From: Cellvibrio japonicus Ueda107
Lineage (GTDB): Bacteria > Pseudomonadota > Gammaproteobacteria > Pseudomonadales > Cellvibrionaceae
NCBI RefSeq assembly: GCF_000019225.1
Contig: NC_010995.1
Coordinates: 372,001 to 436,000 of the forward strand
Length of the DNA stretch: 64,000 nucleotides
Reading direction: 5' to 3'
Translations under genes and position numbers: made by a program
Notes under the pieces: generated by a model
Told to the model about the DNA's origin: nothing
Database searches by the model: none
Seen by the model: the letters and a program-made list of their open reading frames with translations, nothing else
Part shown: positions 1 through 8,065 of the stretch, in pieces
Layout of the letters: each line of letters begins with the position of its first letter
Numbering within the stretch: the first letter of the stretch is position 1

Positions 1-135
1 ACCGGTGCTGCGAATGGCTTTCATGCGTTCATCCAGTAACTGGGCCGATTCCAGCAATGCCTGGCGCTCTTCGCGCGGGCAGGCGACCTGGTACTCTTTA
101 TCGAGGATTTTCACAACAACAGTTTCATTGCTCAT
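1..135 (-). CDS. zapA: Cell division protein ZapA, N-terminal part (cut by window edge)
   Basis: The first 45 residues read MSNETVVVKILDKEYQVACP and continue with a helical segment ending ..MKAIRSTG at the window edge. This matches the N-terminal beta hairpin and first helix of ZapA, the FtsZ-ring bundling protein, where a conserved 'V.ILG.EY.V.CP.EE...L..AA..LD..M' pattern is typical. The remaining half or so of the usual ~100 residues lies outside the window. It follows the coiled-coil gene on the same strand by 13 nt, so the two are probably one operon, the standard arrangement opposite ygfB-pepP in gammaproteobacteria. Confidence 0.88.
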   Translation of the reverse strand, partial: MSNETVVVKILDKEYQVACPREERQALLESAQLLDERMKAIRSTG

Positions 136-148
136 GGCGGCTTCCAGC

Positions 149-355
149 TTATTCGGCATCCAGGTTGCGCAGGTGGGTGATCATGGCTTCAACGCGGCTG
201 CGCGCCAGTTCATTCTTTTCGATCAGGCGCTGGCGTTCGCGCTGCCACTCGCTTTCGCGGGCTTTCAGCTCAGTATTTTCCTGCTGCAAGCGGTTACACA
301 GCAGGATCAGCTTGTCCAGCTTGTTTTCCAGGGATAACAGCAAATCATCAGACAT
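149..355 (-). CDS. Small coiled-coil protein, TIGR02449 / ZapB-like
   Basis: A 68-residue, highly charged, almost wholly helical protein with heptad-like leucines (LLLSLENKLDKLILLCNRLQ...). It belongs by size, composition and position to the TIGR02449 family found directly upstream of zapA in pseudomonads and relatives; these resemble the FtsZ-ring factor ZapB. An upstream in-frame ATG at 391 would add 12 residues (MSDPRSYWSFII) that look unlike the family, so the ATG at 355 (MSDDLLLSLE) is chosen. The role in division is inferred from coiled-coil character and linkage to zapA; no catalytic motif exists. Confidence 0.75.
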   Translation of the reverse strand: MSDDLLLSLENKLDKLILLCNRLQQENTELKARESEWQRERQRLIEKNELARSRVEAMITHLRNLDAE

Positions 356-586
356 GATAATAAATGACCAATAGGAGCGCGGGTCGCTCACTATATTGCG
401 CCCCAGTCACAGGGTCAATCGCCGCCCCCCAAGTTAAGGTGATTTCGAGAAGTTGTGCCTTACTAAATGATAAACATACAAGTTTTGATAAGGATGTCCA
501 AGTATCAGAATTGGCTATATAAAAAGACGCAGGGGCACGGGCGGCCAGTCGTGATAGGATTCGCGCCTTAGCTATACGAGGTATCT

Positions 587-1195
587 ATGACCGATCGCCA
601 ACCCCAGACTTATTCCCCCCTCAGCTTCGATGACCTGGCCAACCTGCTGGCCCCGCTGGGTACCTTGAACAGCCCCTCGGAATTGCACGGGCTCCTGTGT
701 GGCAAGCTGGCCGGTGGTGCCCAATTGACGGAAATTAACTGGCTGCTGGAGGCGGTGGAGTTCCTCGACTTTGTCTCCGCTCCCGATGAAAAAGTGCGCA
801 TTGCCCTGACGCACCTTTATCACAACACCTTGCAGGCATTGCAGGGTGATTTCAATCTCAAACTCATGTTACCGGACGACGACACCCTGCTCAGCGATCG
901 CGCGCGCTGCCTGAGCCAGTGGTGCCATGGTTTCCTGACCGGCTTTGGCAGTGTCGAACTCGCCACCAAGCGCGAGCTGGATGAAGAGGCACAGGATATG
1001 CTTCAGGATTTTTCCCACATTGTGCAGATCCAGGTGGATGACGAGGAAGATGAGCCGAGTGCAGAGGCCGATTATATGGAAGTCGTAGAGTATGTGCGCA
1101 TGGCGACCAACTCGCTCTATCTGGAATTTGCGCCAGCGCAAAGCGATGCGGCCGATAAAGACCTAAGCTCTGCTAACCACCAGACCGTGCATTAA
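587..1195 (+). CDS. ygfB: YgfB/YecA (UPF0149) family protein
   Basis: A 202-residue acidic, helical protein of UPF0149. Diagnostic stretches are 'LHGLLCGKLAGG' near residue 35 and 'LSQWCHGFLTGFG' near residue 110, followed by an acidic linker (DDEEDEPSAEADYMEVVEYVRM) typical of the family; E. coli YgfB is about 192 residues. It lies immediately before pepP and the ubi genes, as in most gammaproteobacteria, and diverges from the zapA pair. In Pseudomonas YgfB has been tied to beta-lactamase regulation, but no such function can be read here. The plus-strand leader carries a TATAAA-like -10 (about 518-525) some 60 nt upstream. Confidence 0.88.
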   Translation: MTDRQPQTYSPLSFDDLANLLAPLGTLNSPSELHGLLCGKLAGGAQLTEINWLLEAVEFLDFVSAPDEKVRIALTHLYHNTLQALQGDFNLKLMLPDDDTLLSDRARCLSQWCHGFLTGFGSVELATKRELDEEAQDMLQDFSHIVQIQVDDEEDEPSAEADYMEVVEYVRMATNSLYLEFAPAQSDAADKDLSSANHQTVH

Positions 1196-1226
1196 TTTAA
1201 CGCCCCGGATTATCCGCGAGATACGC

Positions 1227-2543
1227 ATGAGAATTACCAAAGCCGAATTTGCCCGCCGTCGCAAACAACTCATGGCGCTGATGGAGCCCAATTCCATCGC
1301 GATAGTCCCGGCCGCGCCCGAGCGCCAGCGCAGCCGCGATACTGAATACCACTATCGGCAGGACAGCGACTTTTTATATTTATCCGGTTTTGAGGAGCCC
1401 CAGGCTGTCCTGGTGTTAATTCCCGGGCGCGAGCATGGTGAATATGTCCTGTTTGTACGCGAGCGCAATCGCGAGCGGGAAATCTGGGATGGCTATCGCG
1501 CAGGCCCCGAAGGTGCGTGCAGTGAGTTTGAAGCGGACGATGCCTTTCCGATTGATGATATCGACGATATTTTGCCCGGGTTGCTCGAAGGCCGGCAACG
1601 TGTCTATTACGCCATGGGGAAGGATGCGGACTTCGATAAGCATGTGATGGATTGGGTCAATACCATTCGCGCCAAGGTGCGTTCGGGAGCAACACCCCCA
1701 GGTGAATTCCTCGACCTGAGTCACTTTTTAAATGACATGCGCCTGTTCAAAAGTGCGGCTGAGTTGCGCGTGATGCGCGAAGCGGGCGACATTTCCGCGC
1801 GCGCCCATGTGCGTGCGATGCAAGCCTGCAAACCGGGGGTGATGGAATATCAACTCGAAGCGGAAATCCTGCACGAATTCCACATGAACGGTGCGCGCTT
1901 TCCCGCCTACAATTCCATTGTCGGCGGTGGTAAAAATGGTTGCATCCTCCACTACATTGAAAACTCGGCGCCCCTGAAAAATGGCGACCTGGTATTGATC
2001 GATGCTGGCTGCGAACTGGATTACTACGCGGCGGATATCACGCGCACGTTTCCGGTCAATGGCAAATTCTCGCCCGAGCAAAAAGTCCTGTACGAGATTT
2101 GCCTGAATGCGCAGTTGGCCGCTATTGCGGTGGCCAGGCCCGGCAACCATTGGAATGATCCCCACGAGGAAACCGTGCGCGTTATTACCTCTGGCCTGGT
2201 TGAGGCAGGATTGCTGCAAGGTCATGTGGACGAGCTGATCCAAAGCGAAGCCTACAAGGAATTCTATATGCACCGCGCAGGCCACTGGCTGGGCATGGAT
2301 GTGCACGACGTGGGCGATTACAAAGTGGGTGGACAATGGCGAGTGCTCGAACCGGGCATGGTGATGACCATTGAACCGGGTATTTATGTCGCCCCTGATA
2401 ATGAGCGTGTTGCCAAAAAATGGCGCGGTATCGGTATTCGCATTGAGGATGATGTGGTCATCACCAAAGATGGCAACGAGGTTCTGACCAGCGGCGTTCC
2501 CAAAACTGTTGCAGACATTGAAGCATTAATGGCACAAGCCTGA
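1227..2543 (+). CDS. pepP: Xaa-Pro aminopeptidase (aminopeptidase P)
   Basis: 438 residues, the size of E. coli PepP. It removes N-terminal residues that precede proline and is cytoplasmic with two metal ions. The N-terminal creatinase-like domain begins 'ITKAEFARRRKQLMALM'; the pita-bread catalytic domain shows the metal ligands in 'LIDAGCELDYYAADITRTFP' (two Asp), the His in 'HRAGHWLGMDVHDVG', the Glu in 'IEPGIYV' and the Glu in 'GIRIEDDV'. It starts 31 nt after ygfB and ends 6 nt before the ubi fusion, so co-transcription is likely; this ygfB-pepP-ubiH-ubiI order is conserved. Confidence 0.95.
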   Translation: MRITKAEFARRRKQLMALMEPNSIAIVPAAPERQRSRDTEYHYRQDSDFLYLSGFEEPQAVLVLIPGREHGEYVLFVRERNREREIWDGYRAGPEGACSEFEADDAFPIDDIDDILPGLLEGRQRVYYAMGKDADFDKHVMDWVNTIRAKVRSGATPPGEFLDLSHFLNDMRLFKSAAELRVMREAGDISARAHVRAMQACKPGVMEYQLEAEILHEFHMNGARFPAYNSIVGGGKNGCILHYIENSAPLKNGDLVLIDAGCELDYYAADITRTFPVNGKFSPEQKVLYEICLNAQLAAIAVARPGNHWNDPHEETVRVITSGLVEAGLLQGHVDELIQSEAYKEFYMHRAGHWLGMDVHDVGDYKVGGQWRVLEPGMVMTIEPGIYVAPDNERVAKKWRGIGIRIEDDVVITKDGNEVLTSGVPKTVADIEALMAQA

Positions 2544-2549
2544 CCGGCA

Positions 2550-5069
2550 ATGAATAATTCCCTCGCGTTTGATATCGCCATTATCGGCGGCGGCATGGTA
2601 GGCACCAGCCTCGCCAGTTTGTTGGCAGCGGCGTGTCCATTCCTGCGTATTGCACTGATAGAAGCACAGCCACTGGCAGAAACGGGCGAAGCTTATCAGC
2701 CGAGTTTTGATGCGCGCTCCACCGCCCTGGCGCAGGGCAGTGTGGATGTCTTGCGCGAGTTGGGATTGTGGAGCAGGCTGGCGCAGCATGTGACGGCTAT
2801 ACAGCAGGTGCATGTATCGGATCGCGGCCATTTCCTCGGCGGCGTGATAGAGGCTGCCGAACACCATCTCGATGCCGTTGGCTACGTGGTAGAAAACGCC
2901 TGGCTTGGGCGTGTCCTGCTTGACCATGTGTTGCAAACACCCGCGATTACCTGTTTCGCGCCGGCCCGTGTGCATGGGCTGCAACCCCAGGTTGACGGAG
3001 CCTTGCTGGCGCTGGAGTATCAGGGACAAGCGCAGTTTATCCACACCAGGCTTGCGGTGATTGCCGATGGCGGCGACTCGCCCTTGCGCCAATCGCTGGG
3101 CATACACACGCAAGTGCGCGCCTATGGCCAGACCGCCATCATCACCAATGTGGAATTTACCCAAGCCCATGGCGGTATCGCTTACGAGCGTTTTACCGAC
3201 CAGGGCCCCATTGCATTATTACCCCTGGGGGAATCACCCGATGCCTGTCGCGCGGCACTGGTGTGGACGCTGCCCAATGAACTTGCGGACAACATCCTTG
3301 CATTAAGCGATGCGGATTTCCTCGAACACTTGCAACATCGCTTTGGTTTTCGCGCCGGGCGCTTTACCCGTGTGGCCACGCGATTTGCCTATCCACTGCA
3401 ACTCCGGCTGGCAGAAGAACAAATTCGCTCCCATCTGGTGTTGCTCGGCAATGCCGCGCATTTTTTGCACCCGGTCGCAGGGCAGGGATTTAACCTGGCA
3501 TTGCGCGATTGCACGGCCTTGGTGGAAACCCTGCGAATTGCGTTGGACCAGCAGCGCCATCCCGGCGACCTGGCGGTACTGCAAACCTATCTTGAGCGGC
3601 AGTCGCTCGACCAGCAATTAACTGTGGAATTTAGCGATAAGTTAGTGCGCCTGTTCTCCTCGTCGCAATTGCCATTGGTTGCGCTGCGCCATCTGGGCTT
3701 GCTGAGCCTGGAAACCCTGTTTCCCCTCAAGCAGGTATTCAGCGCCCAAACCATGGGCGCTGGCGGTCGTCAATACCGCTGGCGCGAAATGGTGCCAGCG
3801 GTTGCCGATGACCTGGCCGGACAGGCGATTTCACCGGCAGCCCCGCAACCGCTAATAGATGGGACTCATGTGGATCTACTGATTGCCGGTGCCGGCCTGG
3901 TAGGTGCGGCCCTGGCTTGCGCGGTGGCACAAGCGGTACCCGCGTGGCAGGTTGTTGTTGTCGAGCCCGGTGTTGACTTGCCCGATTATGCCGGCACCCG
4001 GTTTGATCCGCGTGTCGTTGCATTGACGCAAGCATCACAGCAACTGTTAATGGATATTGGCTGCTGGGATGCGATAGTGGCGCAGCGCCTATGTTCCTAC
4101 ACGGATATGCACGTTTGGGACGGAGAAGGTACCGCATCGATTGCGTTTGATGCCGCTGAAGTGCGCCAGCCCCAACTGGGGCATATTGTGGAGAACTCTG
4201 TAGCAGTGCGTGCGCTGCGCCAGCGTATGGCCCAACTGCCCAATATCCACCTGGTTCAGTCAGCCGCCGTGTTGGATATGCAGCAACCTGCTTCAACCGC
4301 TAGCCACATCCAGGTGCTCTTATCGTCAGGCATTAAACTCATCGCCCCTTTGGTTATTGCCGCTGACGGCGCCCACTCCAAAGTGCGCGAGTTGGCCGGA
4401 TTTAAAACGCGCGAGTGGGATTATGGGCAGCAGGCGATTGTCACTACGGTGCGCTGTGAAAAGAGCCATGCCTTTACCGCCTGGCAGCGCTTTATGCACA
4501 CCGGCCCCCTGGCATTTTTGCCACTGCAACACCAGGGTGATACACACTATTGCTCGATTGTCTGGTCGGCAGACAGTGGGTTGGCCGATCAATTAATGGC
4601 GATGGACAGGGTTTCTTTTTGTGCAGCGCTAGCGCGTGCCTTTGAATATCGCCTGGGATCTGTGGAGCATTGTGCAGAGTTGCTGGCCATTCCGTTACGC
4701 CAGCGTCATGCCACCCAATATATCCAGCCGGGTATTGCCCTGGTAGGCGATGCTGCCCATAACATCCATCCCTTGGCCGGACAGGGGGTCAACCTGGGGC
4801 TGCTGGATGTTGGCGCATTGGCGGCGGAATTAATCCGTGCGCATCAGCGGGGATTGCCATTACATGACTATTCGATTTTGCGTCGCTACCAGCGCCAGCG
4901 CCTGGCCGCGAACCTGACAATGATGAGTGCCATGGAGGGGTTTAAACGCCTCTTTGGCTCTCGTGACCTGGCGGTTAATTGGCTGCGCAACACCGGAGTG
5001 CGTTGGTGTGATCAACAACCTGCACTCAAAAAAATCATTATTAACGCCGCGCTTGGCATTTCGCGCTAA
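2550..5069 (+). CDS. ubiH-ubiI: Fused ubiquinone hydroxylases UbiH-UbiI
   Basis: One 839-residue ORF holds two complete class-A flavin monooxygenases that are normally separate ~400-residue proteins. Domain 1 (about 1-410) has the FAD fold 'IIGGGMVGTSLA' and 'LLGNAAHFLHPVAGQGFNLA', the GNAA variant typical of UbiH (C4 hydroxylation of the ubiquinone ring). Domain 2 (about 437-839) has 'LIAGAGLVGAALA' and 'VGDAAHNIHPLAGQGVNLG', typical of UbiI/VisC (C5 hydroxylation). They are joined by an Ala/Pro-rich stretch around residues 412-436 (DDLAGQAISPAAPQP). No stop codon or in-frame ATG was seen at the junction (about 3840-3880). It starts 6 nt after pepP. A sequencing indel fusing two genes cannot be excluded, but coding quality is continuous through the linker. 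Confidence 0.9.
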   Translation: MNNSLAFDIAIIGGGMVGTSLASLLAAACPFLRIALIEAQPLAETGEAYQPSFDARSTALAQGSVDVLRELGLWSRLAQHVTAIQQVHVSDRGHFLGGVIEAAEHHLDAVGYVVENAWLGRVLLDHVLQTPAITCFAPARVHGLQPQVDGALLALEYQGQAQFIHTRLAVIADGGDSPLRQSLGIHTQVRAYGQTAIITNVEFTQAHGGIAYERFTDQGPIALLPLGESPDACRAALVWTLPNELADNILALSDADFLEHLQHRFGFRAGRFTRVATRFAYPLQLRLAEEQIRSHLVLLGNAAHFLHPVAGQGFNLALRDCTALVETLRIALDQQRHPGDLAVLQTYLERQSLDQQLTVEFSDKLVRLFSSSQLPLVALRHLGLLSLETLFPLKQVFSAQTMGAGGRQYRWREMVPAVADDLAGQAISPAAPQPLIDGTHVDLLIAGAGLVGAALACAVAQAVPAWQVVVVEPGVDLPDYAGTRFDPRVVALTQASQQLLMDIGCWDAIVAQRLCSYTDMHVWDGEGTASIAFDAAEVRQPQLGHIVENSVAVRALRQRMAQLPNIHLVQSAAVLDMQQPASTASHIQVLLSSGIKLIAPLVIAADGAHSKVRELAGFKTREWDYGQQAIVTTVRCEKSHAFTAWQRFMHTGPLAFLPLQHQGDTHYCSIVWSADSGLADQLMAMDRVSFCAALARAFEYRLGSVEHCAELLAIPLRQRHATQYIQPGIALVGDAAHNIHPLAGQGVNLGLLDVGALAAELIRAHQRGLPLHDYSILRRYQRQRLAANLTMMSAMEGFKRLFGSRDLAVNWLRNTGVRWCDQQPALKKIIINAALGISR

Positions 5070-5092
5070 CAGTCTTTGTATGAGAGCCACTC

Positions 5093-5608
5093 ATGGATCT
5101 GGATACACTTTTTTCAATTTATCCCTTTGACTGGAAAGCCATAGGTACGGCGATTTTGTGTGGTTCTATTATCGGGATGGAGCGCCAATTGCGCGGTAAG
5201 CCGGTTGGTATTCGCACGTCTTCGCTGATTACCCTGGGCACCTATATCTTTATCGCCGCCTCCCTGGCAATTTCTGCATCGCTGGCAGGGCCGGAAAAGG
5301 TCGTTACAGATCCCTCGCGTATTATCGGCCAGGTGATTACCGGCATTGGTTTTTTAGGCGCCGGTGTGATGTTGGCCCGCGATGGTGTTGTATTGGGGGT
5401 GACGTCGGCGGCCACTATCTGGGCGCTGGCATCCATCGGTGTGTGCATTGCCATCGGCTACAACCTGGTAGCCATTAAATTATCGCTGGTGGTGATTGCC
5501 GTCCTGGTTGGGGTCGACCTGCTGGAAGACTATTCCCAGGCATTCACGCGCGGTGTACACAAAAAATATCAGGATTGGCGCGGCAAACATAAAACCGGTT
5601 CTGAATAA
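5093..5608 (+). CDS. MgtC/SapB family inner-membrane protein
   Basis: 171 residues with four or five membrane helices. The MgtC signature is plain: 'GSIIGMERQLRGKPVGIRT' near residue 25 and 'GIGFLGAGVMLARDG.V.GVTSAATIW' in the middle. The C-terminal soluble ACT-like domain of Salmonella MgtC is missing, so this is the short SapB-like form. MgtC proteins affect magnesium homeostasis, ATP levels and intracellular survival; for short environmental versions the role is unclear. It lies 23 nt after the ubi fusion and could be transcribed with it, but nothing links the functions. Confidence 0.85.
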   Translation: MDLDTLFSIYPFDWKAIGTAILCGSIIGMERQLRGKPVGIRTSSLITLGTYIFIAASLAISASLAGPEKVVTDPSRIIGQVITGIGFLGAGVMLARDGVVLGVTSAATIWALASIGVCIAIGYNLVAIKLSLVVIAVLVGVDLLEDYSQAFTRGVHKKYQDWRGKHKTGSE

Positions 5609-5657
5609 CCCTATTTCATATTGGTGTAAAAAAGTAACACTATCCTGAGAGGCTCAT

Positions 5658-6032
5658 ATGAGTAAAACGCGACTTGTCGCACACTTTTTAAATTATGTCT
5701 TGTTGCTGTTGTTGTTGGCATCTGTTGTGGGATTTTTGTCTTTTGCCAATATTTATGGTGTCTTTCTTGCCCTGGTGACAGCGACAATTGCCTGGTTTGT
5801 GTGTAAACACAATCGCTGGGGCTACTTTGCAGCAGCGGCCTGGGGCCTGGCCTGTTATCAATTAGCGAAGCAAGGCTATGAATTTCAAGCAATTAAACGT
5901 CAGGTGATGATTGTCGGAATTTTTGTCATTCCTGTTGCACTCTTTTTGCACGAGGTATTGGCAAAAGTGCCCACAAAATCCGCACAGGATGAAAAACACG
6001 ATGATCCATCGGGGAGCAATATGCCTGACTAA
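5658..6032 (+). CDS. Hypothetical small membrane protein
   Basis: 124 residues with a start ATG preceded by GAGAGG. Three or four hydrophobic segments are visible (NYVLLLLLLASVVGFLSFA; VFLALVTATIAWFV; YFAAAAWGLACYQLA; VMIVGIFVIPVALFL), followed by a charged tail (KVPTKSAQDEKHDDPSGSN). I do not recognise the family. It is isolated between the mgtC-like gene (49 nt upstream) and the cold-shock gene leader. A genuine gene is supported by the ribosome binding site and consistent membrane topology, but no function is proposed. Confidence 0.6.
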   Translation: MSKTRLVAHFLNYVLLLLLLASVVGFLSFANIYGVFLALVTATIAWFVCKHNRWGYFAAAAWGLACYQLAKQGYEFQAIKRQVMIVGIFVIPVALFLHEVLAKVPTKSAQDEKHDDPSGSNMPD

Positions 6033-6318
6033 TTACAGGCAGGTTACGCTTGGTTATAAAAAAACTCCGTCCTGTTTAAATTCACTGAGAATTGCTTGAC
6101 TCCCCCTAGGCAAGTGCTTTAATTTTGACCCGCTACAGATTGAGATTCGACCCAAGACTAGACTTTTGTAAGATTTCCGCTTGCTCAAGACACTTGGACG
6201 CACCACGACCTGAGCAATAGCTTTATTAACAAGCTATATCACCCTGGCTTTTAGTAAAGTCGGTTATTTTGTTCGGTCAGCTACAGCTGACACTTTTAAA
6301 ATGCAAGACGAGGAATTT
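6033..6318 (+). promoter_or_regulatory. Leader region of the cold-shock gene
   Basis: 286 nt without a gene precede the csp start. TTGACT at 6096-6101 with a spacer of about 17 and an AT-rich TTAATT is a weak sigma-70 candidate, which would leave an untranslated leader of roughly 190 nt. Long structured leaders are usual for CspA-type mRNAs and control their translation at low temperature. Runs such as 'CTTGACT..AGGCAAG' (6095-6114) can pair. The promoter position is a guess from spacing; the long gap and the csp context are what the sequence shows. Confidence 0.35.
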
Positions 6319-6528
6319 ATGTCAGATATAGTCTCTGGTGTTGTTAAATGGTTTAACGACGACAAGGGTTACGGTTTTATCGAGCGTGAAGGTGGTGCCG
6401 ATGTGTTCGTTCACTTCCGTGCAATCAATGGCACTGGTCGCAGAACACTGAAAGAAGGCCAAAAGGTCACTTTCGAAGTAACCCAAGGCCAAAAAGGCCC
6501 GCAAGCGGAAAACGTAACTCCACTCTAA
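6319..6528 (+). CDS. Cold-shock protein, CspA family
   Basis: 69 residues from the ATG at 6319, chosen because GAGG lies 6 nt upstream; an in-frame ATG at 6301 would add a non-family hexapeptide. The single OB-fold carries the RNP1 motif 'KGYGFIE' and RNP2 'VFVHFRAI', and the protein binds single-stranded RNA and DNA as an RNA chaperone. Length and motifs match CspA/CspD-type proteins. Whether it is cold-induced or constitutive cannot be told, although the long leader hints at post-transcriptional control. A strong hairpin terminator follows directly, so it is monocistronic. Confidence 0.95.
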   Translation: MSDIVSGVVKWFNDDKGYGFIEREGGADVFVHFRAINGTGRRTLKEGQKVTFEVTQGQKGPQAENVTPL

Positions 6529-6540
6529 GTGGAGCTGAAA

Positions 6541-6580
6541 CAAGGGGTGATTGAGCAATCAATCACCCCTTGTTGTTTGG
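6541..6580 (+). terminator. Terminator after the cold-shock gene
   Basis: A perfect 13-bp stem, CAAGGGGTGATTG (6541-6553) with CAATCACCCCTTG (6560-6572), closes a 6-nt loop AGCAAT and is followed by TTGTTTGG. The T tract is short, but the stem begins 12 nt after the stop codon and is GC-rich at the base, as expected of an intrinsic terminator. Confidence 0.8.
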
Positions 6581-6720
6581 TTCATCTTGTGACGACAGGT
6601 GTTAACCTGTGCTTCCGCCCATGACGGAGGCAGAAGAGTCCCATAATCTATTTTTCTGCAAGATTGTCTCCCTCGTAGGTCCCTGTGGCTGTTTCCACCC
6701 GTTATTTGTGTTGATCCCCG

Positions 6721-7038
6721 ATGCTGAATATCGAATGGTTTTTCTGGCTGATAATCCTATCGCTGGCCATCCTCTATTGGCGCCATGCCCTGCGTGTTAA
6801 GGAGTGGGCCTATATGGCAGCGCGCAAACGCTGTGAGGAATTGCAGGTGCAAATGCTGGATGAGAGTGTTTATTTGCGCCGTTTGTGGGTTAAACGCAAT
6901 GCACAGGGCAAGCTCGTTTTCTGGCGGGCCTTTTATTTTGAATTCACAGTATCCGGCGGCGAGCGTTATTTTGGCCGGGTGCTGATGCTGGGCAACCTCA
7001 TCGAAGAAGTACAATTGGAGCCGCACCGTTTGCATTAA
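6721..7038 (+). CDS. DUF3301 family membrane-anchored protein
   Basis: 105 residues. One N-terminal hydrophobic helix (LNIEWFFWLIILSLAILYW) is followed by a basic soluble domain ending in 'RRLWVKRNAQGKLVFWRAFYFEFT' and 'RYFGRVLMLGNLIEEVQLEPHR'. This pattern matches DUF3301, a gammaproteobacterial family of unknown function. It sits 48 nt before a GNAT gene and a Nudix gene on the same strand and may be co-transcribed with them. An ATG at 6609 in another frame heads a non-conserved short ORF and is ignored. Confidence 0.75.
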   Translation: MLNIEWFFWLIILSLAILYWRHALRVKEWAYMAARKRCEELQVQMLDESVYLRRLWVKRNAQGKLVFWRAFYFEFTVSGGERYFGRVLMLGNLIEEVQLEPHRLH

Positions 7039-7085
7039 CGGTGAGTCTGTATTTCACATATCGTATAAGCAAGCAAGGGTGTTTT

Positions 7086-7490
7086 ATGGCTATTCGCTAT
7101 CTTCATGATACCCCTCTGGATGTGGGACAGGTCATTGCACTTTATCAACGCACCAGCCTGGGTAAGCGCAGGCCTGTCGATAGACCGGATGTGTTTGAAG
7201 GCATGATTCGCAATGCCAATCTTGTGATCACCGCCTGGGATGAAGATAAGCTGGTTGGCATTGCCCGTGCACTGACGGATTTTGTCTATGTCACCTACCT
7301 GGCAGATTTGGCCGTTGACGAAGACTATCAGCACCAGGGAATAGGCAGACACCTGCTCGACCAGGTGCAAGGACACACTGAGCCTGACTGTATGGTTGTG
7401 TTGTTGGCGGCACCGCAAGCCAACGATTATTACCCGAAGCTCGGGTTTACCCACAATCCGCGCGCCTGGATGTTAAAGAGTAATTACTGA
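7086..7490 (+). CDS. GNAT family N-acetyltransferase
   Basis: 134 residues from the ATG at 7086, which has AAGGG upstream; a further in-frame start at 7041 lies too close to the previous gene. The GNAT acetyl-CoA site is visible as 'LADLAVDEDYQHQGIGRHLLDQV' (Q/R-x-x-G-x-G/A motif A) and the C-terminal motif 'YYPKLGFTHNPRAWMLK' is typical of small-molecule or protein acetyltransferases of the YhbS/Aac type. The substrate is unknown. The stop codon overlaps the start of the Nudix gene by one base, so the two are translationally coupled. Confidence 0.85.
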   Translation: MAIRYLHDTPLDVGQVIALYQRTSLGKRRPVDRPDVFEGMIRNANLVITAWDEDKLVGIARALTDFVYVTYLADLAVDEDYQHQGIGRHLLDQVQGHTEPDCMVVLLAAPQANDYYPKLGFTHNPRAWMLKSNY

Positions 7491-8050
7491 TGACTGATCC
7501 ATACCTGGCTGAAAAAATCGGTGGTTGGAAAACCAAAACCTCAAAGGTTGTCTACGAAAATCCCTGGATAAAAGTTTGCCACGAAGAAGTGGTAACGCCC
7601 AAGGGAACCGATGGTATTTATGGTGTTGTGCATTTTAAAAATACAGCTATCGGTGTCCTGCCAATAGATGAGGATGGCAATACCTGGTTGGTTAAGCAAA
7701 GCCGTTATAGCCTAAACCAATACACTTGGGAGATTCCCGAGGGCGGTTGCCCCCAGGGAGAAAGTCCGCTGGAGGCCGCCAAACGTGAACTGGAAGAAGA
7801 GGTGGGATTAAAAGCACATCACTGGCAGGAATTCATGCGCTTGCATCTATCCAATTCAGTGACAGATGAACTCTGCATTGTGTTTATCGCGCGCGACTTG
7901 TTTGTCGGTCAACAACAACTGGAGGCCAGCGAAGATATTGAATACCAAAAAATACCACTACAGGATGCCATTGCTATGGTGATGCGTGGTGAAATCACCG
8001 ATGGTATTTCTGTTGCTGCCTTGTTGCGTGCCGCCCAGGGGTTAAGCTAG
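7490..8050 (+). CDS. Nudix hydrolase
   Basis: 186 residues with a full Nudix box, G-x5-E-x7-REL-x-EE-x-G-L, in 'GCPQGESPLEAAKRELEEEVGL' around residues 86-107. The upstream strand 'WLVKQSRYSLNQYTWEIPEGG' resembles ADP-sugar and NADH pyrophosphatases of the NudF/ADP-ribose group, where an aromatic-rich 'W.IP.G' precedes the box. It hydrolyses a nucleoside diphosphate linked to another moiety; the exact substrate is not deducible. The start overlaps the GNAT stop (ATGA-like coupling) and the gene faces the convergent thioredoxin gene 15 nt away. Confidence 0.9.
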   Translation: MTDPYLAEKIGGWKTKTSKVVYENPWIKVCHEEVVTPKGTDGIYGVVHFKNTAIGVLPIDEDGNTWLVKQSRYSLNQYTWEIPEGGCPQGESPLEAAKRELEEEVGLKAHHWQEFMRLHLSNSVTDELCIVFIARDLFVGQQQLEASEDIEYQKIPLQDAIAMVMRGEITDGISVAALLRAAQGLS

Positions 8051-8065
8051 CGACCTTATTGGCCG

